Of a stretch of 64,000 nucleotides of DNA, positions 28,882 to 38,740 are shown piece after piece (the stretch's first letter is position 1; every line of letters begins with the position of its first letter). The notes below the pieces were generated by a model. It saw only the letters and a program-made list of their open reading frames with translations. It was not told the origin of the DNA and did no database searches. Source of the stretch: Pseudomonas sp. ATCC 13867 (lineage in GTDB: Bacteria > Pseudomonadota > Gammaproteobacteria > Pseudomonadales > Pseudomonadaceae); assembly GCF_000349845.1 (NCBI RefSeq), contig NC_020829.1, positions 496,001-560,000 of the forward strand, given 5' to 3'. The position numbers and the translations under genes are program-made.

Positions 28882-29433
28882 ATGACCCAGACGGCCGCCA
28901 ACGAACACCTCGCCACGCTGATCCGCGACCTGCGCAAGCACAAGAACCTCACCCTGGGCGCGCTGGCTGAACAGATCGGTCGCTCGGTGGGTTTCCTCTC
29001 CCAGGTCGAGCGCGGCCTGTCGCAACCCACCGTGGCCGACCTCACCGCCATCAGCGAAGCCCTGGGCGTACCGACCACCTACTTCTACGCCGGCGAGACC
29101 CGCCGTGAGCTCGACTGGGTGACCCGTCCGGCCGACCGCCGCACGCTCTACTACGCCGGTGGCATCACCGACATCCTCGCCTCGCCGAACATGTCCGGCG
29201 GCTTCTCCATGCTCGACAGCATCCTTGCCCCGGGTGCCACCAGCGGCGAGGGGCACCTGAACGACAGCTCGGAGCAGGGCGGTTTCGTCCTCGAAGGCGA
29301 ACTGACCCTCTGGTACGAGGAACAGACCGTCACGCTCCACGCCAACGACAGCTTCCAGTTGCCGCCGCACAGCCAGTTCCGCTACGGCAACCTCACCGAC
29401 AAACCCACGCGAGTGCTCTGGATCTTCACGTGA
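28882..29433 (+). CDS. XRE-cupin transcriptional regulator (PuuR/PauR-like)
   Basis: This 183-residue protein combines an N-terminal XRE helix-turn-helix (LGALAEQIGRSVGFLSQVER at about residues 24-43) with a C-terminal cupin sensor domain (about residues 110-180; GEGHLNDSSEQGGFVLEGE). PuuR and PauR have this architecture and repress polyamine catabolic genes until a polyamine or its glutamyl derivative binds. It is encoded 13 bp after the oxidoreductase and before the synthetase, so it probably controls the cluster through the nested palindrome at 27505-27554. The ATG at 28882 gives the normal family start. Confidence 0.88.
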   Translation: MTQTAANEHLATLIRDLRKHKNLTLGALAEQIGRSVGFLSQVERGLSQPTVADLTAISEALGVPTTYFYAGETRRELDWVTRPADRRTLYYAGGITDILASPNMSGGFSMLDSILAPGATSGEGHLNDSSEQGGFVLEGELTLWYEEQTVTLHANDSFQLPPHSQFRYGNLTDKPTRVLWIFT

Positions 29434-29509
29434 GTTTCCCAAGCCAGCCCACGCGGGTTGGCTTGGGAAAACGATCCGGCGCCGCCCGCACAGAAAAGGC
29501 CCCTGCACC

Positions 29510-30859
29510 ATGAACCGCCCGACCTATCCCGACCTGCTCAGTGAAGTCCGTGCCTTCCGCCAGCAATACCCGGACATCCGCTACGTCGACCTGATCTGCC
29601 TGGACATCCCCGGCCACTTCTACGGCAAGCGCTACCCCGTCGACATGCTGGAAAAAGTCGCCGCCGGCAGCCCGCTGAAACTGCCGCAGAACTGCGTGCT
29701 GCTGGGCGCGCAGGGCGGCTTGCACCCCATCGGCGACTACTGCTTCAACGACGGCGACCCGGATGCGCCGCGCCGCCTGATCCCCGGTTCGCTCAAGCCG
29801 GTGCGCTGGGAAAACCAGCCGCTGGGGCAGATGCTGATCAGCTCCGACGGTACCCACGCGCCCATCGAGTTCGAACCGCGCGAAGTGCTGGCCCGCGTCA
29901 TGCAGCGCCTGGAATCCAAGGGCATCCGCCCGGTGGTGGCCTTCGAGCTGGAGTTCTACCTGTTCGACAAGAAGCTCGACGCCGGCCTGCCGCAGTACCC
30001 GCGCGACCCGCTGTGCGACGACGAGGACGACCAGCCGAACATGCACATCGAGCGCCTGTCGCGCTTCTCCGATGTGCTCCATGAGATCGTCGAAGCCTCC
30101 CGCGAGCAGGGCGTGGACGCCAACGTCATCACCGCCGAGATCGGTCCGGGCCAGTTCGAGATCAACTTCGCCCACTGCGACGACGGCCTGCACGCCGCCG
30201 ACCAGGCCGCGCTGTTCACCCGCGCCACCCGTGGCGTGGCGCTCAAGCACGGCTACCGCGCCAGCTTCATGAGCAAGCCCTACCTGCATGCGCCGGGCAG
30301 CGGCATGCACGTGCATGTCAGCCTCTACGACCGCGACGGCAACAATCTGCTCGACCAGGACAACCAGCAGGCCCTGCGCCACGCCGTGGCCGGCTGCCTG
30401 GAGCTGCTGCCGCACTGCATGCCGATCTTCGCCGCCAACCACAACGCCTACCGCCGCTACGGCTCCCGTGTGAACGCCGCGAGCAAGGCCAGCTGGGGTT
30501 TCGAGGACCGCGATGCGTGCATTCGCATTCCCGAGTCCGATGGCAGGAACCTGCGCATCGAACACCGTCTCGCCGGCGCCGACGCGAACCCGTATCTCGT
30601 GCTGGCGGCGATCCTCACCGGCATGGAGCACGGCCTGGAAGCCCGCCAGGAGCCGATCCCGCCGCTGAACGAAGACCGCGACAGCGGCATCGACTTCCCC
30701 CGCGACATGCTCGGCGCCGTCGCCGAGATGGAAGACCACCCGGTGGTCAAGGAAAGCCTGGGCAGCGAGTTCGTCTTTGTCTATTGCGAGAACAAGCGCC
30801 ACGACCACCTGGACTTCATGAACGAAGTCAGCGCGCGGGAGTACCGCTGGTTCCTGTAA
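29510..30859 (+). CDS. gamma-glutamyl-polyamine synthetase (glutamine synthetase family, PauA/PuuA type)
   Basis: This 449-residue glutamine-synthetase-fold enzyme has the active-site regions AFELEFYLFD, EIGPGQFEINF, KPYLHAPGSGMHVHVSL and RIEHRLAGADANPYLVLAA. It has no NLYDLP adenylylation site, as expected for PuuA/PauA-type enzymes that ligate glutamate to putrescine or related amines instead of ammonia. Its co-location with a PuuB-type oxidase and an XRE-cupin regulator strongly supports a gamma-glutamylated amine pathway. The remaining steps (aldehyde dehydrogenase, glutamyl amidohydrolase) are not in the window. Confidence 0.9.
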   Translation: MNRPTYPDLLSEVRAFRQQYPDIRYVDLICLDIPGHFYGKRYPVDMLEKVAAGSPLKLPQNCVLLGAQGGLHPIGDYCFNDGDPDAPRRLIPGSLKPVRWENQPLGQMLISSDGTHAPIEFEPREVLARVMQRLESKGIRPVVAFELEFYLFDKKLDAGLPQYPRDPLCDDEDDQPNMHIERLSRFSDVLHEIVEASREQGVDANVITAEIGPGQFEINFAHCDDGLHAADQAALFTRATRGVALKHGYRASFMSKPYLHAPGSGMHVHVSLYDRDGNNLLDQDNQQALRHAVAGCLELLPHCMPIFAANHNAYRRYGSRVNAASKASWGFEDRDACIRIPESDGRNLRIEHRLAGADANPYLVLAAILTGMEHGLEARQEPIPPLNEDRDSGIDFPRDMLGAVAEMEDHPVVKESLGSEFVFVYCENKRHDHLDFMNEVSAREYRWFL

Positions 30860-30873
30860 CGCCTGATGCAACT

Positions 30874-30942
30874 TGTAGGAGCGAGCTTGCTCGCGAACAA
30901 CCCTCACTGCGGGGCCTGGTTCGCGAGCAAGCGCGCTCCTGC
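30874..30942. repeat. REPIN after the polyamine synthetase gene
   Basis: A forward REP (30874-30898) and an inverted copy with two substitutions (30919-30942) face each other across 20 bp. Confidence 0.9.
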
Positions 30943-31125
30943 GAAAAGCGGAAGCTACCGGCGAGCGCGTTATCAAGCGGCGCACCGATCAGACCCTTTC
31001 CCTCCGGGAGAGGAAGACCCTGGCGCGGACCCGACCTGCCCGACGTCAGCGTCAGATTCTCTGAACCCGCTCCGCTCGCCAACGGTCCATTCCATGCAAC
31101 AGGCAATCTCACAAGGAGCCACCGC

Positions 31126-31284
31126 ATGGACCTCATCCGCATCCTCATCGCCATCCTTCTGCCGCCGCTGGGCGTGTTCCTCCAGGTCGGTTTCGCCGGC
31201 GCGTTCTGGCTCAATATCCTGCTGACGCTGCTCGGCTACATCCCCGGCATCGTCCACGCCGTGTACATCATCGCCAAGCGCTGA
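31126..31284 (+). CDS. YqaE/Pmp3-family small membrane protein
   Basis: This 52-residue protein consists of two hydrophobic helices (LIRILIAILLPPLGVFLQVG and FWLNILLTLLGYIPGIVHAV) separated by a short turn, the hallmark of the YqaE/Pmp3 (UPF0057) family. Members are stress-induced proteins thought to stabilise membrane potential in eukaryotes; the bacterial role is not defined. AAGGAG (31113-31118) stands seven bases before the ATG. The gene stands alone between a REPIN and a convergent unknown gene. A member of this family is also found in P. aeruginosa in this region. Confidence 0.92.
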   Translation: MDLIRILIAILLPPLGVFLQVGFAGAFWLNILLTLLGYIPGIVHAVYIIAKR

Positions 31285-31297
31285 GGTTTCCTGATGC

Positions 31298-31768
31298 TCA
31301 GGCCGTTTCGGTCAGAGCAATACGCTCGCCATCATCGAACCCGTCGTGTACCGCGAGCGTCAGTGCGACAGGCCAGCTCCAGCCGCCAGCTTTCCACCAG
31401 CATTCGGCGAGCCAGGATTTGAGGGTGTTGGCCATCAGCGTGACGCCGCCGAAATCGCCTTCGAAGTACGCCAGGTCGAACTCGGGGATGCTCTGCAGGC
31501 CCAACTGCAGGTCCATCGCCTTGCCGGCAAACAGGGTGGGGTCCGAGGCATCCACCTTGTTGTTCTCGCCGCTGAGGTAGAGCCAGGCTTCCGGTACATC
31601 GAGACCGTCCTCGCCCAGGAATAGCTGGACCTCCCCCGTGAGTGGTTCATCGGGCAGGGCGCGTGCGAGCAGGGTACGGAACTTGTCGATTGTCGTCGGT
31701 GTGGTGCGCTGCAGGTGGCGACGGTAGCGCTGGCAGAACTGATCGGGACTCAGGCCGTAAGGGATCAT
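31298..31768 (-). CDS. hypothetical protein, 156 residues
   Basis: This is an intact 156-residue acidic cytoplasmic-type protein with no signal peptide or membrane span. A central pattern of alternating strands (VQLFLGEDGLDVPEAWLYL) and the C-terminal segment WLAECWWKAGGWSWPVALTLAVHDGFD are its most characteristic parts. It may belong to an uncharacterised DUF (I think of DUF6389, without being able to check). It is convergent with the YqaE gene and has 234 bp of noncoding sequence upstream, in which I see nothing definite. Confidence 0.68.
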   Translation of the reverse strand: MIPYGLSPDQFCQRYRRHLQRTTPTTIDKFRTLLARALPDEPLTGEVQLFLGEDGLDVPEAWLYLSGENNKVDASDPTLFAGKAMDLQLGLQSIPEFDLAYFEGDFGGVTLMANTLKSWLAECWWKAGGWSWPVALTLAVHDGFDDGERIALTETA

Positions 31769-32002
31769 GTCTCGAGCTCACGGTGCTGGCGCGAATGGGT
31801 AACCCGTCGCGCCGGATGAGGGAAAGGGACATTCTTGGCGAGCCTTGGCCGGGTTCCAGGCTGCCGTCGGCGGGATGTGACCCGGCACATCGCTCGTATC
31901 CCTCCAGCCGATGCGGGGTTCGCTCTTACACCCAGATCGGTAACTGGGCGTGTACATGCGTCATCACAGATGCGCTTGAACACACCCGTCTCAGCCGGGG
32001 CG

Positions 32003-32149
32003 CTACTTCTGGAAGCGAGGATCGCGCCGTACTTTAAAGCTATTGCACGCAGGGCACATCAATACCAGTCGAGTACTTCGCTGGAAGACATGCTGGCACT
32101 TGCTGCATACAAAAAAATACGGCGGACCACCGTGAAAGGCCGGGCTCAT
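32003..32149 (-). CDS. 48-residue zinc-ribbon protein, coupled to the upstream membrane protein gene
   Basis: The ATG at 32149 overlaps the TGA stop of the 140-residue gene as ATGA, the signature of translational coupling. The peptide has two cysteine pairs, CSKC and CPAC, about 15 residues apart, making a small rubredoxin-like zinc ribbon, with a basic C-terminal tail (FKVRRDPRFQK). It has no other domain. The open frame extends upstream but only as an overlap with its neighbour, so the short version is preferred. Function unknown; the pairing suggests it works with the membrane protein. Confidence 0.62.
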   Translation of the reverse strand: MSPAFHGGPPYFFVCSKCQHVFQRSTRLVLMCPACNSFKVRRDPRFQK

Positions 32150-32568
32150 CTCTTTTTTGACAGCGTGAGCAAGAAGCCGCCCCCAGCAGACTGAGATGGG
32201 CCATCCTGATCGTTCGGCTTGTTCGTGACGCTCCCCTTGGCACCGATCTTCGCGTCGTAGTCGTTGTACATCGTCAAAAAGGCCAAACCCAAAAGCGTAA
32301 GTCCACCGATAGCGGCTATCGCTACCGAGGCGCCTGCGGCCGACAGGCCTGCAACGGCAGCACCAGAGACCCAGCCGACAGGATTCCAACTGTTCGCCAC
32401 CACCACACCCGCGCCAGCGAGCATGGCCAGCGCAACCGGCTTTTTCACTTTTTTGGCGATATCGACCTTCCTCGCCAAATCAGGGTCGGTGATTGTGATT
32501 TCTTTCACCCCGGCATCGAGCGCTGCCTTGAGTTCCGAAACAGTAGACACTGAGCGATGGCTAGACAT
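32146..32568 (-). CDS. hypothetical protein with two hydrophobic segments
   Basis: This 140-residue protein starts at an ATG (32568) seven bases after GGAGAAGG. Residues 1-35 are polar and amphipathic (STVSELKAALDAGVKEITIT), followed by a lysine cluster and two Ala/Gly-rich hydrophobic stretches at about 40-62 and 70-100, then a polar tail. The layout is that of a small membrane protein with a cytosolic head. Codon and base composition look less GC-rich than in the surrounding core genes, suggesting recent acquisition. I do not recognise the family. Confidence 0.68.
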   Translation of the reverse strand: MSSHRSVSTVSELKAALDAGVKEITITDPDLARKVDIAKKVKKPVALAMLAGAGVVVANSWNPVGWVSGAAVAGLSAAGASVAIAAIGGLTLLGLAFLTMYNDYDAKIGAKGSVTNKPNDQDGPSQSAGGGFLLTLSKKR

Positions 32569-32724
32569 GATTCCTTCTCCGTCGTGTTGCCATATTTTCA
32601 TTGAGCAGGCCTGTCATCAAATCAGGCACAGAACGCTGATGTATATCACATTGCCACTGCTGATGGGCGAACGAGAGGCCAGGTCAAACGGACCGGTGTC
32701 GTTGAGCGCCGGTGCGGTGTTTAC

Positions 32725-32752
32725 GGGGCCTGGGGGGCCTGGGGGGGCTGGG
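32725..32752 (+). other. G-quadruplex-forming motif
   Basis: Four G-runs of 4, 6, 7 and 3 bases with loops of only 2-3 bases occur in 28 bp on the plus strand, a textbook G4 pattern. It lies between the tRNA terminator and the 140-residue gene, on the template strand for both. No gene lies in 32569-32812. Confidence 0.7.
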
Positions 32753-32812
32753 CGAGCGGGTGATGAGGGGGAGCTGGGTCCCGGAGAGAAGTAGCTGCCA
32801 ATGTGGGCGTTG

Positions 32813-32860
32813 GAAAGAAAAATGGGCTAGATCATCCGTCGCCGGATGCTCTAACCCATT
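32813..32860 (-). terminator. intrinsic terminator of the tRNA gene
   Basis: AATGGG...CATCCG and CGGATG...CCCATT form an 18-position stem with two mismatches and a four-base loop (32821-32860). Read on the minus strand it is followed by TTTTTCTTT. Confidence 0.88.
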
Positions 32861-32868
32861 GATATTGG

Positions 32869-32945
32869 TGGTGGGCCCACACGGACTCGAACCGTGGACC
32901 AAAGGATTATGAGTCCTCTGCTCTAACCGACTGAGCTATAGGCCC
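32869..32945 (-). tRNA. tRNA with CAU anticodon, probably tRNA-Ile2 (lysidine type)
   Basis: The 77-nt gene has a full cloverleaf: seven-bp acceptor stem GGGCCTA/TGGGCCC (with one G-U), D-arm AGCTCAGTCGGTTAGAGC, anticodon loop CTCATAA, T-arm GGTTCGAGTCC, and an encoded CCA at 32869-32871. CAU could mean Met or the AUA-reading Ile2; the anticodon stem and variable region (GGACTCATAATCC, then TTGGTC) are closer to E. coli ileX than to metT, so I favour Ile2. TilS would convert the C to lysidine. It lies directly downstream of no operon and has its own terminator. Confidence 0.93.
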
Positions 32946-32961
32946 CCAGAAGGCCGGCGGA

Positions 32962-35900
32962 TTATACCGATGCGTTTTCCGTAGCGCCAACCGGGTTGAG
33001 CGGAGTGAGGAATCGGTTGGCAAATGCGTCGGCTGGCAGCGGTGGGCTGAGGGCGTAGCCCTGGATCTGGTCGCAGCCTTCGGCTTCGAGGAAGTGTTCC
33101 TGGGCCTGGTGTTCCACGCCTTCGGCGATCACGGTGAGATTCATGCTGCGGCCCAGGGCGATGATGGCGCGGGCGATGGCGGCGTCGTGTGGGTCGTCGG
33201 GCAGACCGTGGACGAAGGATTGGTCGATCTTCAGGGTGTCCAGCGGCAGTTGTTTGAGGTAGCTGAGGGATGAGTAGCCGGTGCCGAAGTCGTCGATGGC
33301 CAACTGCACGCCGAGGTTCTTCAGGCTGTGCAGGATGGATAGGGCTTCCTCGGTCTGGTGCATGAGGAAGCTTTCGGTGATCTCCAGTTGCAGGCGCGAC
33401 GCCTGCAGGTGGTATCGGGCGAGCAGGTCGCGGATGCGTTCGACGAGGTGGGGCTGGCGCAGTTGTGCGCCGGCGAGGTTGACCGAGAGCGGGCCGAAGG
33501 CGGCGTGGCTGTCCTGCCAGCGGCTCATCTGGCGGCAGGCTTCGCGCAGCACCCAGTCGCCCAGTGGCAGGATCAGGCCATTTTCCTCGGCCAGGGGGAT
33601 GAAGCGGTCCGGAGAAATCGCACCGAATTGTGGATGTTTCCAGCGGATCAGGGCTTCGGCTCCGACCAGTTGGCCGCTGCCCAGGGCCAGCTTGGGTTGG
33701 TAGTACAGCTGTAGCTGGTCGCTTTCCAGGGCACGGCGCAGTTCGTGTTCCAGGGCCATGCGTTCGGTGGCCTGGAAGGTGAGTTCGCGGGTGTAGAACT
33801 CGACGCGGTTGCGGCCCTGGGCTTTGGCGCGGTACATGGCGGCGTCGGCGTTCTTTACCAGGGTGGCGACATCGTTGCCGTCGACGGGGTAGAGGCAGAT
33901 GCCGATGCTGGCGCTGACGAAAAATTCCTGTTCGCCGGCGATGAACGCCGTTTCGAAGCAATGCAGCAGCTTTTTCGCGACATGCTCGGCGTCTACCGCC
34001 CGATGCAGGCCGGGCAGCAGGATGATGAATTCATCGCCGCCCTGACGGGCCACGGTGTCGATGTCGCGTAGTTGGTCGCGCAGGCGTTGGGCGATGGATT
34101 GAAGCAGCAGGTCGCCGACCGGATGGCCGAGGCTGTCGTTGATGTGCTTGAAGCGGTCGAGGTCGAGGAAGAGTACGGCGCCCTGGTGATGGTCTTCCTG
34201 GGCTTCCTTGAGTGCCGTGGTCAGGCGGTTTTCGAAGAGCAGACGGTTGGGCAGGCCGGTGAGCGGGTCGTGGTGGGCCTGGTAGTCGAGCTTCGCCTGG
34301 GCGTACTTGAGGGTGGAGATGTCGGCGAACACGCCGACGTAGTGCGACAGTTCGCCGTCGGTGTTGCGCACGGCGCTGATGGTCAGCCACTCCGGGTACA
34401 GTTCATGGTTCTTGCGACGGTTCCAGATTTCGCCCTGCCAGTGGCCTTCGGCGTTGAGCTGGTGCCAGAGGGCGATGAAGAAGCTGCTGTCGTGCTGGCC
34501 GGAGGCAAGCAGGCGCGGCGAGTGGCCAAGCGTTTCCTGTTCGCTGTAGCCGGTGATTTCGCTGAAGGCGCGGTTGACGGCGATGATGCGTTGGCTGGCG
34601 TCGGTGATCATCACGCCTTCGGCGGTGCTTTCGAACACGGTGGCGGCCAGTTGCAACTTTTCCTGCATCTGCTGGCGTTCGGTGATGTCGCGGGCGATGG
34701 TCAGCAGGCAGTCGTCGCTGCCGATGGTGATGCGGTGGGCGGAGAGCTCGCACAGGCGCAGGCCGCCGTCACGGGTGCGGATCTGCACGGTGAAGTCCTG
34801 CACGCCGGATACCTGGTCGACGGCCCTGAGCAGCCGCTCGCGGTCGCTGGGATTGGCCCAGAGCCCGAGGCTGAGGGTGGAGCGCTGGTCGACGTCGTCC
34901 CGGGCGTAGCCGGTGATGCGGGTGAAGCCGTCATTGACCTCCACCAGGCGTCCGTCGCTGATGCGGGTGATGAGCATGCCGTCGGGCGAGGCGTGGAAGG
35001 CTTTGGCGAATTTTTCCTCGGAGACGCGCAACTGCTGCTGGGTTTGCTTGACCTGGGTGATGTTGCGCACGACCACGACCAGCGCGGGGGTGTCGTCGAG
35101 GACAATGTGCTGGGCCGAGAGCAGGCCGGTGAAACGGCTGCCGTCCCGACGATTGAGAGGGATTTCGATGTTGTCGAGGTTCTGCCCCTGCAGGCGGGCG
35201 AGTATCGCCGGGCCCATGCCGGGTTCGCCCCAGATGCCCAGTTCGGTGGAGGTCTTGCCGAGCGCCTCGCTGGCCGGTACGCCGATCTGCTGCTCGAAGG
35301 TGCTGTTCACCGCCAGCAGTCGGCCGTCGGCGCGCTGGGCGAGAACGATGATGTCCGGGCAGTGGTGGAACACCGAGGCAAACTTCTGCTCGGACAGGCG
35401 CAGCGCCTGTTCGGTCTGCTTGGCCTCGGTGATGTCGATCATCAGGCCGCGCAGGATCAGGTCGTCGCCATGCTGGATCAGGGTGACGATGTCGCGAATC
35501 CAGACCACCCGGCCATCGGCGGCGAGCATGCGGTAATCGAAGCTGTGGTTGCGCCCCGCCTGGCTCTCGCTCATGCAGTAGGCGACGGCGTGGTCGGCGT
35601 CGTCCGGGTAGAGGGTGCGCTGCCAGAAGCCGGGTTCCAGCCAGTCCTTGATCGGGTAGCCGAGTAGCCGCTGGGCGTGGGGGGAGACGTAGGTGAAGCG
35701 GTTTTCCGTCAGGCGCATTTCCCAGGCGATGGCTGCCAGGCTCTCGACCAGGCCGCGATAGTGCTGTTCGCTGTCGCGCAGGGCCTGTTCGAGCTTTTCC
35801 CGCCGCTGCATTTCCCCGCGCAGGCGGCGGTTCATGGTGACCAGTACCAGGACGGTGAAGGCGATCAGCAGGAAGATGGGGACGGCGATGCCGAGCATTT

Positions 35901-36708
35901 CGCGCCAGACCGGCCGCTTGTCGAGCAGGCCGCCGACCCAGGGCTCCTGCAGGGCTTCCACGTCTTCGGGTTTGAGCTCGGCGACTACCTTGTCGATGAT
36001 GTCGGCGAGGATGGCCTGGTCCTTCGGAACGGCCATTGCCAGTTGGTAGCGATAGGGCGTCTCACCGCTGATCTGCACGCCTTCGAGCTTGAGCTGGCGC
36101 AGGGTCCAGACGCTGGAGGCGAGGTCGCCGACGAAGGCGTCGACCTGACCGGTGGCCAAGGCCTGGAGACCGGCGGCGATGCTGGGGAGCGGCTGCAGGT
36201 TGAGGTCTGGATGGTTGGCGACCAGCAGTTCATAGGGCGCGTAATGGACGACCACGCCGACCTTCAGGCCGTATAGGTCCTTGAGGGTGCGCGGCGCCGG
36301 CCCGTCCTTGCGCCCGAGGATAATGATCGGGAAGTCCAGGTAGGGGCGGGTGAACGTCAGGTATTCCAGGCGCTCCGGCGTCGCCATGATGCCGGGGAGG
36401 ATGTTGATCCGCCCGTCGCGGGCCTGCTGCAGGACTTCACCCCAGGTGGCGGGCTCCACCGGTTCCAGCTGGACGTTCAGACGTTGGCTGATGAGGTTGA
36501 CGTAGCTGGCGGACAGGCCCTGGTAGTGGCCGTCGCTGTCGCGAAATTCGAAGGGCGGCCAGGAGGTATCGACGCCCAGGCGCAGGCTCGGATGCGCTTG
36601 CAGCCAGCGCTGTTCTTCAGGCGATAAATCCAGGGCGAGCGCCTGTCCTGCCCAGAATGCGAGACACCACAGCAGAACTGCCAGCAGGCGCGGCATGAAG
36701 GGCCTCAT
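32962..36708 (-). CDS. rmcA: RmcA-type dual GGDEF-EAL protein with periplasmic sensor and PAS domains
   Basis: This 1248-residue inner-membrane protein matches the architecture and chromosomal position of P. aeruginosa RmcA. Order: signal peptide (1-25), substrate-binding-protein-like domain (about 40-255), one transmembrane helix (about 272-294), four PAS domains (about 315-800), GGDEF (about 810-970) and EAL (about 985-1235). The GGDEF motif is RQGGDEF, with an intact inhibitory I-site RDID five residues ahead. The EAL domain keeps EALIRW, ESFLMH, DDFGTGYSSL and EGVEH, so it should hydrolyse c-di-GMP. RmcA links redox and phenazine state to c-di-GMP and matrix production; that is established for the P. 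aeruginosa protein. Confidence 0.93.
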   Translation of the reverse strand: MRPFMPRLLAVLLWCLAFWAGQALALDLSPEEQRWLQAHPSLRLGVDTSWPPFEFRDSDGHYQGLSASYVNLISQRLNVQLEPVEPATWGEVLQQARDGRINILPGIMATPERLEYLTFTRPYLDFPIIILGRKDGPAPRTLKDLYGLKVGVVVHYAPYELLVANHPDLNLQPLPSIAAGLQALATGQVDAFVGDLASSVWTLRQLKLEGVQISGETPYRYQLAMAVPKDQAILADIIDKVVAELKPEDVEALQEPWVGGLLDKRPVWREMLGIAVPIFLLIAFTVLVLVTMNRRLRGEMQRREKLEQALRDSEQHYRGLVESLAAIAWEMRLTENRFTYVSPHAQRLLGYPIKDWLEPGFWQRTLYPDDADHAVAYCMSESQAGRNHSFDYRMLAADGRVVWIRDIVTLIQHGDDLILRGLMIDITEAKQTEQALRLSEQKFASVFHHCPDIIVLAQRADGRLLAVNSTFEQQIGVPASEALGKTSTELGIWGEPGMGPAILARLQGQNLDNIEIPLNRRDGSRFTGLLSAQHIVLDDTPALVVVVRNITQVKQTQQQLRVSEEKFAKAFHASPDGMLITRISDGRLVEVNDGFTRITGYARDDVDQRSTLSLGLWANPSDRERLLRAVDQVSGVQDFTVQIRTRDGGLRLCELSAHRITIGSDDCLLTIARDITERQQMQEKLQLAATVFESTAEGVMITDASQRIIAVNRAFSEITGYSEQETLGHSPRLLASGQHDSSFFIALWHQLNAEGHWQGEIWNRRKNHELYPEWLTISAVRNTDGELSHYVGVFADISTLKYAQAKLDYQAHHDPLTGLPNRLLFENRLTTALKEAQEDHHQGAVLFLDLDRFKHINDSLGHPVGDLLLQSIAQRLRDQLRDIDTVARQGGDEFIILLPGLHRAVDAEHVAKKLLHCFETAFIAGEQEFFVSASIGICLYPVDGNDVATLVKNADAAMYRAKAQGRNRVEFYTRELTFQATERMALEHELRRALESDQLQLYYQPKLALGSGQLVGAEALIRWKHPQFGAISPDRFIPLAEENGLILPLGDWVLREACRQMSRWQDSHAAFGPLSVNLAGAQLRQPHLVERIRDLLARYHLQASRLQLEITESFLMHQTEEALSILHSLKNLGVQLAIDDFGTGYSSLSYLKQLPLDTLKIDQSFVHGLPDDPHDAAIARAIIALGRSMNLTVIAEGVEHQAQEHFLEAEGCDQIQGYALSPPLPADAFANRFLTPLNPVGATENASV

Positions 36709-36767
36709 TCCAGGGGGGGATTATGCCGAAGTGTAGACGTGGCACTTTGCCCAGTGGAAGGCCCCAA

Positions 36768-36799
36768 AGAAAAACCCCCGGCTCGGGCCGGGGGTTTTT
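36768..36799. terminator. bidirectional terminator downstream of rpoD
   Basis: AAAAACCCCCGGC and GCCGGGGGTTTTT make a near-perfect stem around a four-base loop. It ends rpoD transcription on the minus strand and insulates rmcA. Confidence 0.92.
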
Positions 36800-36801
36800 C
36801 A

Positions 36802-38661
<1,860 letters not shown>

Positions 38662-38740
38662 AACACCCTATCCACTGAAGGTCTTGGCGGGCTGAAATTA
38701 AGCCGAGGATTATACCAGATTCGAGGCTTCAGGCGCCAGT

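Noticed and set aside
32869..32945. tRNA-Met as the identity of the CAU tRNA
   Set aside because: The anticodon stem and variable loop resemble Ile2 (ileX) rather than elongator Met, but this is not absolute without a TilS determinant analysis.
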